A stretch of 64,000 nt of DNA, taken from Sycon ciliatum. Lineage: Eukaryota; Porifera; Calcarea; Leucosolenida; Sycettidae. Made by a program: the position numbers and the translations under genes. Below the pieces are notes generated by a model. The model was given only the letters and a program-made list of their open reading frames with translations. It was not told the origin of the DNA and ran no database searches. Shown in pieces: positions 54,777 through 62,681 of the stretch (position 1 is its first letter; every line of letters begins with the position of its first letter). Where the stretch lies: assembly GCF_964019385.1 (NCBI RefSeq), contig NC_088649.1, positions 18,692,026 through 18,756,025 of the forward strand, read 5' to 3'.

Positions 54777-54902
54777 ATTGACCTTTGATAAATACCCACA
54801 TTCATTCGTGACCACGCCATCAACAGTATCAAATTCAAATAAACTTGCTTGACTCAATAAATACCACTGTACTTTTTCATGCAGCACAGCACTTTTCTCT
54901 AA

Positions 54903-55045
54903 AAATAGTATTTTATAAACAGTATTTATTGGCCTTAGTGGTATTTTATAAACAGTATTTATTGGCTTTTGGGCCAATAACTACTGTTTATAAAATACCA
55001 CTATATAAAGGCCAATAAATACTGTTTATAAAATACTCCTTTTTA
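54903..55045. repeat. Multi-fold hairpin of ATTTTATAAACAGTATTTAT units
   Basis: Two direct copies (GTATTTTATAAACAGTATTT) face two inverted copies (AAATACTGTTTATAAAATAC), around CTTTTGGGCCAATAA. The whole can fold into one ~65-bp stem. Confidence 0.85.
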
Positions 55046-55099
55046 GGGAAAGCGAAGGTCAACATAATTATGTATAATAAATGTACTTCGAAGTAGTAG

Positions 55100-55625
55100 C
55101 CTCAGGATTTATTGCAATTACCTCGGGGGACCTCGGTTTTTATACTGGTATGTAATTGCAATAAATCCTTCGGCTCTACATTTATTATATACATAAGCGG
55201 TCAAATATCAGCATATATTGACCGTTTATATTGACCACTTATTTTTGACCACTTAGCCCGAGGACTTAGAACTTTTTCCTCAGCTTAGAAAAAATCAGAA
55301 CTGAAAGAAGAAAAATCTGAAGCCAAATGTTGGGATTTGAACCCAAACTGTCAGATTCTCAGTCAAAGAACTTGGGGAACATACTACAAGTGACAACTAA
55401 AAACTTCTGTTTATAGAGAAGTAATGTCCAATGTAAACGGCATATGCACATACTATGTACTATTACAATAGTATTCCTTTCTTCCTATAAACACAGCTCA
55501 AAACAGTTTAGGTATGCTATGTCGTGATAAATCTATTATTGCCCTCATAATCGGTCAATATATGAAATATAGACCTCGTAAAAGACCTCGGGGGACCTCT
55601 TTTACTCGTTCTATATTTCATATGA
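55100..55625. repeat. Unclassified repeats with CTCGGGGGACCTC palindromes
   Basis: 55105-55187 is an inverted pair (GGATTTATTGCAATTAC and inverse) around ACCTCGGGGGACCTCGG. 55450-55625 is the uninterrupted relative of 4915-6043, with the similar centre GACCTCGGGGGACCTC between ATATGAAATATAGA and its inverse. Confidence 0.75.
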
Positions 55626-55689
55626 CCTCTTTAATCGTGCAATAACAGATACAAACACCCATGCTCTGGATAATGTTCGTACTAAAGCA

Positions 55690-55945
55690 ATATTACGTCT
55701 CTCTCAGAATACGTATTTATAAAGCGACTTCCACTGCACTCACTTCTACAGTATTCATCGCCGGTTACATGGTGCGTTCCATCCCGACAGGTTGATGTTG
55801 TACCACCGTAGGGTAGTTCACCTTCGGGACAGATCACTGGCGACGTTTCTCCTTCGATCAGGTGGGGAAAGTACTTGGTGGCTGGGCAGATTTCTAAACA
55901 CAGCATGACCCACACAGGACAACACAAATCATGGCATGGATAGGC
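55690..55945 (-). CDS. Cysteine-rich exon, copy 2
   Basis: The minus-strand frame reads GCQTLNAYPCHDLCCPVWVM, LCLEICPATKYFPHLIEGET, SPVICPEGELPYGGTTSTC, then RDGTHHVTGDEYCRSEC. It is paralogous to 53160-53370, with all cysteines conserved. A GGGTTGTAG acceptor-like site lies just upstream (about 55960-55968). This is either a tandem exon duplication within one gene or a duplicated gene fragment; no neighbouring exon is recognisable. Confidence 0.5.
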
Positions 55946-56179
55946 ATTAAGAGTCTGACATCCTACAACCCAAAGTCAAATCTTCTTCATACGTGCAAAT
56001 TGCAGTACCTGTCTGTGTATTTGTCTTAATGACTGTAAGACAGGTTTATGCTCGTCTGTGAAACCCAACTGGTGGCAGTGTTTCGAAACACCTTGTATGG
56101 TCGGCCTTGTTGTTGTTGTCAACATGACCATGGGCGAACACGACAAGACAAATACTGCCTGCGCGTATGGAGAAGGAAA

Positions 56180-56335
56180 AATATAGCTTTTAAGCTTTAT
56201 TTTTCCTTCACCTTGTTTGAAAAAGAGGACTAAGAACAGGTTTAGCACGGATTCTGAGCTAGTAGATCTAATTAAAACAGAGGAAATCACATGGAAACGA
56301 GCTATGAAGCAACTATCCACGACTGTCGCAAGATA
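56180..56335 (+). CDS. Candidate last exon of an unidentified gene
   Basis: After AAATATAG (possible acceptor) the frame reads FIFPSPCLKKRTKNRFSTDS, ELVDLIKTEEITWKRAMKQL, then STTVAR and a stop at 56333. The last ~25 residues are homologous to the end of the minus-strand exon at 58.0 kb (LLKIEGITRKRVMKQLSTSV, TR, stop) and distantly to the 17.1 kb palindrome. Homology is protein-like, with changes mostly at single codons. Function unknown; it could also be part of a mobile element. Confidence 0.4.
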
Positions 56336-56469
56336 ATAAGCAGTCAGAACGAGCGGTAACAGGGCACAAGCTGAAAGCTGTTGGTTTGCGTCCTGGAGAT
56401 GTGTTAGAGCTAGGCCTCAGGTCGTTGAATGTCTCCGTAGCCTGTCAGTTTTGTGCCCAGGTATCGGTG

Positions 56470-56700
56470 GTTGGTTTTGCTTATTTTTTAATTCGCAAAC
56501 CGAACGGACTGAACATGTCTAATGACAAGGAAGCGAATGAAGTCCAAGTAACCCAGAAATGGGAAACTCGGCAGCAGACACAGATGAAAAGAGAATATAG
56601 GAACAGCAGGCTCTCAGCAAAGGAAGAAGAGAAAAGAAGGAAAGAAAAAAAGAAATGAAGAAGAAAATGAAGAAGAAAATCGTGGTCACGGCGAGAAGAA
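56470..56700 (-). pseudogene. LINE 3' tail fragment
   Basis: TTTTAATTCGCAAACCGAAC and GACAAGGAAGCGAATGAA match the tail motif of LINEs A and B (27.9 and 28.6 kb) in the same orientation. No coding sequence is left. Confidence 0.6.
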
Positions 56701-56929
56701 AGCTTTTAGCAAAAAGAAAAAAGAAAGGATAAAGGAGAAATGGGGATACAAATCGTGGTCACGTGGCCAAAGCCGGAGTAGCGGCACGACACAGTAGAGA
56801 GGTACATGTGCTTACATATCACAACAACAACAACAGGAACAAGCATGCATGAAGCAAGGGCCATGCCGGCCCAGAAGCGGGAGACACCGACAGGAAGAGA
56901 GAAGACAAGAGAGAGAAATCGAAACATTG

Positions 56930-57040
56930 CTCATCTACACCCACACATCCACATCCACCCACCCACACCACACACACACACACAGACACACCTCAGACCT
57001 CAGACCTGCCCATCGCGGAAGCGATGACAGCGAACAGCTA
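56930..57040. repeat. CA-rich simple sequence
   Basis: (CA)n/(CCA)n tract at 56938-56990, adjoining the inverse of the 52.1 kb repeat. Confidence 0.85.
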
Positions 57041-57304
57041 TGTTAGACACAGCAACTTGTGCTGGGATTACACCATTCAACAGCTTGCAAGGCTGATGAA
57101 TTGACCGCCACTATTTTCTTTAGCCTGGTATCCACCACACAGCTGATTGAAGTGACTTTTTCTGGCCAGTGAATCCCTATTTTTCTTTTTTCTTTTTTTT
57201 CTACACACACACCACACCACATACTCCGGCATACACTAGCTGTTGGTAACCACCCAGGTTATTGAAAGAAAAGTCAGGAAGAGACCGAGAAAGAGAAGAA
57301 AGAC

Positions 57305-57390
57305 GTGTGCGACCATAATCGTCGGGAATTGAACCCGCAACCTATGGATTGGAAATCGACTGCACATACCACCGCACCATATGGGACACA
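57305..57390 (-). repeat. tRNA-derived SINE head
   Basis: On the minus strand: CCCATATGGTGCGGTGGTA (A-box-like TGGTGCGGTGG), then GGTTGCGGGTTCAATTCCCG, whose GGTTCAATTCC fits the B box GGTTCRANNCC. A T-arm (CGGG-TTCAATT-CCCG) and a weak acceptor pairing (CCATA/TATGG) can be drawn, while the anticodon arm is poor. It is flanked by CA repeats. It is probably a SINE promoter region or tRNA pseudogene, not a working tRNA. Confidence 0.55.
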
Positions 57391-57453
57391 CACACACACA
57401 CACACACATACACACACGCACGCACGCACGCACGAACACACACGCACACACAC
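57387..57453. repeat. (CA)n/(CGCA)n microsatellite
   Basis: CA units interrupted by GCACGCACG. Confidence 0.9.
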
Positions 57454-57454
57454 C

Positions 57455-57645
57455 AGGGGCGTGGGACACGGTACGGTCACTACGGTAAACGTAACACTAT
57501 TTGCCCCAAGTACTCTGTGAATCAATAAAATGCACTGATTTGGGCTCTAAATTTCCAAAATTTTCGGCTTAGCAACCCCTGCCCCACGAGTAAATTGTAC
57601 TTCAGATGGCTGACCGTACCACACTAAAATACCTTCCGACAGCCC
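57455..57645 (+). repeat. Dispersed repeat, copy 2
   Basis: Diverged direct copy of 1-230. It ends at a second CA tract (57648-57698). Confidence 0.7.
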
Positions 57646-58013
57646 TGCACACACACACACACACACACGCACACACACGCACACACACACACACACCATG
57701 TACCATGTACCATGTACCATGTATACGCCCGTCGCAAGAGAAGCGCGCAAATCTGCAAATGCACTGGATGTGCATCCACAGATTTTCTCTTATAGCAACG
57801 ATAGCGAACAACATCTGAATGAGACAGATCAAGACTTGCGCCAGATAACGGTCTAATCCACACAACTGGCGAAGCAATGTGAATCGATGTGAATCCACAC
57901 ACACGCACATGCGTGCGCACACACACGCGCACACACACACACACACACACACACATTCACACATATTCATGCACATCCACACACTTGCGCCCATCGCACT
58001 TCCTGACTGCTTA

Positions 58014-58450
58014 TTATCTTGTTACACTCGTGGATAGTTGCTTCATAACTCGTTTCCGTGTGATTCCTTCAATTTTCAACAAAGAACAGGTTGAGGACTT
58101 ACTCAATTGCACAATCGGCTCAATCGGTACTTCATATTCACATAAGAAGGTAAAATCCGAGTTGATGTTATACCACTGGTGGTTGGATGCCATTTTGGTC
58201 GTGCCTCGTGACACGCTCTTCACCCAGAGAGGCGGGCGGACATTCTTAGACATTTTCAGGACATGCTTCTTTATGCACTCGGAGTATAACTCGGAGTAGA
58301 GCGTCTCAAGACTCAAAATGTCAGAGTATTTGGCAGAGACCGGCGCCAGGCGCTGGCAGTCCTGTTCCGCTGCCGCGTACGTGGTATAAATGGGTTGTAC
58401 TCGGCTAGCAATCCGTGTAGAAGTTCTCGAACACAACGTTTCCAGGATAC
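58014..58450 (-). CDS. C-type-lectin-like last exon
   Basis: A strong acceptor (pyrimidine tract ending TCTTTTCCAG, 58451-58475 on the minus strand) opens a frame to a stop at 58014. It contains IYTTYAAAEQDCQRLAP, then LYSECIKKHVLKMSK, PPLWVKSVSRGTTKMAS, NHQWYNINSDFTFLCEYEVP. The A.Q.C..L start, the LWV and W residues and the closing FLCEY resemble the end of a C-type lectin-like domain. There is no clear EPN/QPD sugar-binding motif, so ligand binding is unknown. A basic tail follows (ITRKRVMKQLSTSVTR) that is homologous to the exon at 56.3 kb. Upstream exons were not found. Confidence 0.45.
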
Positions 58451-58475
58451 CTGGAAAAGATAGAAGAAATAGAAA

Positions 58476-59715
58476 CCCAACCGAAGTGTGTATAGAAGAT
58501 ATACAAAAGAGCCAGAAGTCATACGGAACTCGTGAGTATTCATGGCCTTTGCCACATTAAATTTTATAGAATACGTGACCTGACAGTGGTTCTCAAAAAG
58601 CAAGCAAGTCTGCTTTTTCTTCAGCTTCATACTGATAAATCTAACATCACAGGTTAAAGGTGCGTGCTTTTGGCCGTGATGCCGAGACCTCAGGTCGGCA
58701 GAGCCATCAATGCCCCACCATCACTGCTGCGTCTCGGTGCAGCCCCTGCTCAGTAGTTGTCACGTTCGTCCTGGTCTCAGTACCATTGTTTTTCTTTATC
58801 ATTTTCGAGCTGGGAATAGGCATATGCGGATGATGCCGGCAGAAAATTTGGCAGAATTCGGTCCTTTTTCTGGTAAGTTTCATGCATGTTTGGTATGTGG
58901 ATAAAGAAATGGAGCAGAATTCGAGGAATTGCCCGCCATAAGGTTTGTATGGTTCTGCCAATTTCACTGCTTTTCGAGCAGAATCTGCCACCTTTCGAGC
59001 ATTATCCGCACACCCCTTGCTGGGAATGTGAACATAGTAAAAATAGAATAAAAAAACCAGACTTTGGCTGACTCGAGCCCAACACTGCTGGCCTGTTGTT
59101 CATGGGAGTCCGTGCCGTCGAACCACAGCCCCTACGAGGCTCGGCACATCGGCCACGCTCGATGGTTCTGCTGGGGCTAGCAGAATTGTCCACGTGTGTC
59201 TGGTGTTTCTTTCCACTGCACCTAGTATACAGATATTAGTGGAATTGCCAGTATCATTATACTTCCTTGCATGGACTGTCTGTCACCAGGTACATTGAGA
59301 CACATGGGGCCAGTGATCCGTTACTCAAGACAAGGGTAATTTGTACCCAGACGCGTGACAAGCCCAGGTTTTGTGTGTTTCACTACAAAATGCATGATCA
59401 GCGGATTATTAAAATTTATGATCAGGATATGGTTGTTGTCATGGCATATATGATATATAATTATTATGTATACAATAAATAAGACAAGCTGAGTCGACAT
59501 TTGTGTATACTTTACCTATGCAATGTAAAACGGTGAAGACAATGTCATTTATTCATTTATTTATTTTATTCCAAGCAATACATGGCTGGGGTAGCCAATG
59601 ACCACTTTGCGTGGCGATTGCAGTAATGTGCAATAAAACGATGAAAGTAGGAAGAAATAGTGTAGAGAAAAACTAGGATTTTTGCATTGCATGAATAAAG
59701 TATACGCAACTGTCG
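58476..59715. other. No supported gene
   Basis: Short open frames without domains. 59548-59600 (TTATTCATTTATTTATTTTATT then CCAAGCAATACATGG) looks like an old LINE 3' tail on the minus strand. Confidence 0.5.
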
Positions 59716-59716
59716 A

Positions 59717-59769
59717 TTCAGCTTGTCTTGTTGATTGCGGTTATCAAATTACTGTCTCCTCGCCGTTTT
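59717..59769 (+). repeat. Old PLE terminal fragment
   Basis: ATTCAGCTTGTCTTGTTGAT and the following bases align with the arm of the 6.6-7.9 kb PLE (GTTCAGCTCGTTCTGTTGAT). The intact PLE at 59781 has inserted directly next to it. Confidence 0.6.
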
Positions 59770-59780
59770 GTTTACATACA

Positions 59781-60004
59781 CTGCCTTCAACAACCACACA
59801 CTCTGCACACCACAGCCCTTTGCCTAAAACATCACCGCTACTGCGCTAGCCCCCACAGTCTCACACAGCTTTTTATACCACCCTCTCCTGGCATATATAC
59901 CGGCATGGTCGGCACCCGATCTTCATGTTGCCTGATGATTGCGTAAGCATGAAACTTAAAGTAGCAGCAAACAAGCCTTGATTGTCCTTGTTGTTCTGTT
60001 GTGT
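59781..60004 (+). repeat. PLE direct terminal repeat, left
   Basis: Starts CTGCCTTCAACAACCAC and ends GTTCTGTTGTGT. Contains a TATATA box (59894-59899) 27 bp before the ribozyme. Confidence 0.92.
59926..59969 (+). ncRNA. Hammerhead ribozyme (family D), left
   Basis: The fold is: stem I TGTTGC (59926-59931), core CTGATGA (59932-59938), stem II TGC-GTAA-GCA closed by a U-U mismatch (59939-59950), core GAA, stem III ACT-TAA-AGT (59954-59962), cleavage-site A59963, stem I GCAGCA (59964-59969; one G-U pair). All conserved core bases are present. The U-U at the base of stem II may weaken it. Confidence 0.8.
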
Positions 60005-60120
60005 ATTACGCTCTGCCTTTGTGGTGTTGAGCACTGTCAGCACTCTGGGTACATCCTTCGGTGAATTAGCTCCCACTTCCCGTGGTAGAGCACTCTTACC
60101 TTAGCTGTGCTACCCCAACA

Positions 60121-62241
60121 ATGGACACCCCAAGGCGCGTCAACCTCGGATACTCTCTGAAGAATATCCCCTTGCCCAGCCACAAGGAGTACACACTACG
60201 TCTCATTGAAAGGACGGAACAACTCATAAAGAGGATGCGCTGGAGAGCAATATTCTACCTACGTGGTGACAGAAAAGAAGACGACCAAGAAGGAGAAAAC
60301 TTCGGATTCAAAACAAGAAAATGCCCACCGCAAGTGGACGAGATGAAGAAATTCGAAGACGATATGTATGAGATGATTGGCAGCGTGACTTACCGTAGCG
60401 TGCATAACGAACTACAGGACAAGATGAAGGAAGACTTACAAACGATCAGCAGCTCCAACGACATAATCGTACCCGCAGACAAAACACGAAACCTGTACAA
60501 GATGCCGCCAGAAGAATACAGGAAGCTACTCCACGACAACATCACAAGAAACTACCAAGCGGCACCAGAAGGCTCCTACGACACCATCAACGACGAGGCC
60601 AAGAAAATCGCTGCTGATAAGGGCCTGGAGGACCGCATCGACACCATGGCAAAGGCAGAAGCTTTCGTCACCATCAAGGACCACAAAGAAAACTTCCCCC
60701 GGAACATACCATGCCGCCTAATTAACCCTGCGAAGCCGGAGATAGGCGTTATCAGCAGAAAGATACTGAGCGGCATAGTGGAATCGCTGCGGGACAAACC
60801 CAACATCAACCTATGGAAAAACACATCCTCCGTCATAAACTGGTTCAAGGCAATCGAGGAGAAGGCTAGCCACACGTTCGTGATGTTCGATATAGTGGAT
60901 TTCTATCCATCTATTTCCGAAAACTTGCTGAGCCTAGCCCTCGCCTACGCTAAGCAGTTCGTGGCAATTCCTGACTGTGACGCCGACATAATACTACACG
61001 CGAGGCAGTCACTGCTATTCGGAGCTAACCGAACATGGGCAAAGAAAAACAGAGACGGGCTGTTCGATGTTACCATGGGATCCTTCGATGGCGCTGAAGC
61101 ATGTGAGCTGGTCGGCGCCTTCCTCCTGGGTAAACTCGAACAGCACTTCAGTAGCGGCTCGGTAGGCCTCTACAGAGACGACGGGCTTGCCGTCCTCCGT
61201 AACGCCACTGGCCACAGTGCGGACAAAGTAAGGAAAGCTGTCATCGACACCTTCAAGACGCTGGGGCTAAAAATCACGATAGACGTCAACCTGAACGCTG
61301 TTAACTACCTGGACATCACAATGAGTCTCTCCACAGGAACCTACCAACCGTACCGAAAACCCAACGACACCCCACTGTATGTCAACGTCAACTCCAATCA
61401 CCCACCGCAAGTCCTTAAGAACATCCCAGCTGGAATTAACAACCGACTGGCAAGCATCTCCTGCTCAGAGGCGGTGTTCCGTGATGCTATCCCCATCTAC
61501 GCGGAGGCCCTCAACGCCAGCGGCCACCCTAGCACGCTAGAGTTCAAACAGAAAACAAGCAAAAAGAAGAAAAGGAAGAGAAAGGTGATTTGGTACAACC
61601 CGCCCTACAGCCGTAATGTGAAAACAAACATCGGTGGAAGATTCCTCGCGCTCATTAAGAAGCACTTCCCCCCGCAGTCGAAGCTCGGAAAAATATTCAC
61701 AAAAAACACCATCAAGATAAGCTACAGTTGCATGCCAAATATGGCTGCACGCATCAAAAGCCACAACAAAGCGGTCCTCTGCCCGCAAACGAAAAAACCG
61801 GAAAAGCCCTGCAACTGCCGAGACAAGCCATCTTGTCCACTCAACGGTGAATGCCAAACGACGGAGCTGATATATGTGGCATCCATAACGTCAGGCCCCA
61901 CCAAAAAGGAATACACCGGTATGTCGGCGCCACCATTCAAGTCACGCCATGCCAACCACATGACTACAACAAGATACGAGAAGTACTCCAGCTGCACTGA
62001 GTTCTCCAACTACATCTGGAAGCTGAAGAAATCCAACGCCCAATACGAAGTCGAATGGAGGATAAAAGATCGTGCCCGGGCATACTCCAACATCACGAAG
62101 CGGTGTTCCCTCTGTACCAGAGAAAAGTATCACATCCTGAACACGCTAGGGTCACCGTCCAGCCTCAACAAGCGCTCCGAAATGGTGTCCAAGTGCCGAC
62201 ACGAGAACAAGTATCTCCTAAAAAACCACGGTGTCACCTAA
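60121..62241 (+). CDS. Penelope-like reverse transcriptase with C-terminal GIY-YIG-type nuclease
   Basis: The frame is open from the ATG at 60082 (719 residues); the ATG at 60121 (MDTPRRVN) is an equally good start. Residue numbers count from 60082. RT motifs are A MFDIVDFYPSI (268-278), B MGSFDGAEACELVG (332-345) and C YRDD (364-367). These are followed by the Penelope-type YLDITM and YRKPNDTPLYVN (409-435) and SNHPPQVLKNIP. A basic patch KKKKRKRK (494-501) may be a nuclear signal. Next come a cysteine cluster (CNCRDKPSCPLNGEC, 577-591) and a nuclease-like region ELIYVA...EYTGMSAPPFKSRHANH (595-626). A CSLCTREK motif lies at 675-682. The nuclease nicks target DNA to prime reverse transcription. 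It differs strongly from the 10-12 kb PLE: no AT-hooks and no LEA C-terminal module, so it is a separate PLE lineage. All key residues look intact. Confidence 0.88.
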   Translation: MDTPRRVNLGYSLKNIPLPSHKEYTLRLIERTEQLIKRMRWRAIFYLRGDRKEDDQEGENFGFKTRKCPPQVDEMKKFEDDMYEMIGSVTYRSVHNELQDKMKEDLQTISSSNDIIVPADKTRNLYKMPPEEYRKLLHDNITRNYQAAPEGSYDTINDEAKKIAADKGLEDRIDTMAKAEAFVTIKDHKENFPRNIPCRLINPAKPEIGVISRKILSGIVESLRDKPNINLWKNTSSVINWFKAIEEKASHTFVMFDIVDFYPSISENLLSLALAYAKQFVAIPDCDADIILHARQSLLFGANRTWAKKNRDGLFDVTMGSFDGAEACELVGAFLLGKLEQHFSSGSVGLYRDDGLAVLRNATGHSADKVRKAVIDTFKTLGLKITIDVNLNAVNYLDITMSLSTGTYQPYRKPNDTPLYVNVNSNHPPQVLKNIPAGINNRLASISCSEAVFRDAIPIYAEALNASGHPSTLEFKQKTSKKKKRKRKVIWYNPPYSRNVKTNIGGRFLALIKKHFPPQSKLGKIFTKNTIKISYSCMPNMAARIKSHNKAVLCPQTKKPEKPCNCRDKPSCPLNGECQTTELIYVASITSGPTKKEYTGMSAPPFKSRHANHMTTTRYEKYSSCTEFSNYIWKLKKSNAQYEVEWRIKDRARAYSNITKRCSLCTREKYHILNTLGSPSSLNKRSEMVSKCRHENKYLLKNHGVT

Positions 62242-62448
62242 ACATGTCTCCACAGCCTCCTGCCCACTCCATTCACGTTCACACACCTTGCTCATAACAC
62301 CCTGCCCACACCAGACATATCCATTTACATTGCGCTATTATCACACTGCTAGCTGTACAGCCTCCTGCCTACAACATCCACACGCATTGTTCACCACCTC
62401 CTGCCCACACCAGCCACACACTTCGCGCTCACACTGCACTGCTAGCCC

Positions 62449-62672
62449 CTGCCTTCAACAACCACACACTCTGCACACCACAGCCCTTTGCCTAAAACAT
62501 CACCGCTACTGCGCTAGCCCCCACAGTCTCACACAGCTTTTTATACCACCCTCTCCTGGCATATATACCGGCATGGTCGGCACCCGATCTTCATGTTGCC
62601 TGATGATTGCGTAAGCATGAAACTTAAAGTAGCAGCAAACAAGCCTTGATTGTCCTTGTTGTTCTGTTGTGT
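62449..62672 (+). repeat. PLE direct terminal repeat, right
   Basis: Identical by eye to 59781-60004. Confidence 0.92.
62594..62637 (+). ncRNA. Hammerhead ribozyme (family D), right
   Basis: Same 44-nt fold as at 59926: TGTTGC, CTGATGA, TGC/GCA, GAA, ACT/AGT, cleavage after A62631, GCAGCA. Confidence 0.8.
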
Positions 62673-62681
62673 TTACATACA

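Larger units (their letters stand above)
59770..62681 (+). mobile_element. Intact Penelope-like element with 11-bp target duplication
   Basis: The element 59781-62670 is flanked by GTTTACATACA at 59770-59780 and 62671-62681. It has 224-bp direct terminal repeats (59781-60004 and 62449-62672, the last two bases shared with the duplication), identical as far as I can see by eye. Each holds a hammerhead ribozyme. The 719-codon ORF between them is uninterrupted. This is probably a recently active, complete copy. Confidence 0.9.

Noticed and set aside
55320..55380. Possible tRNA on the minus strand (TTGGG-TTCAAAT-CCCAA T-arm, GGTTCAAATCC B box)
   Set aside because: The T-arm is perfect, but the variable region is too long, the acceptor does not pair and no D-arm is present; at most a tRNA-like relic.
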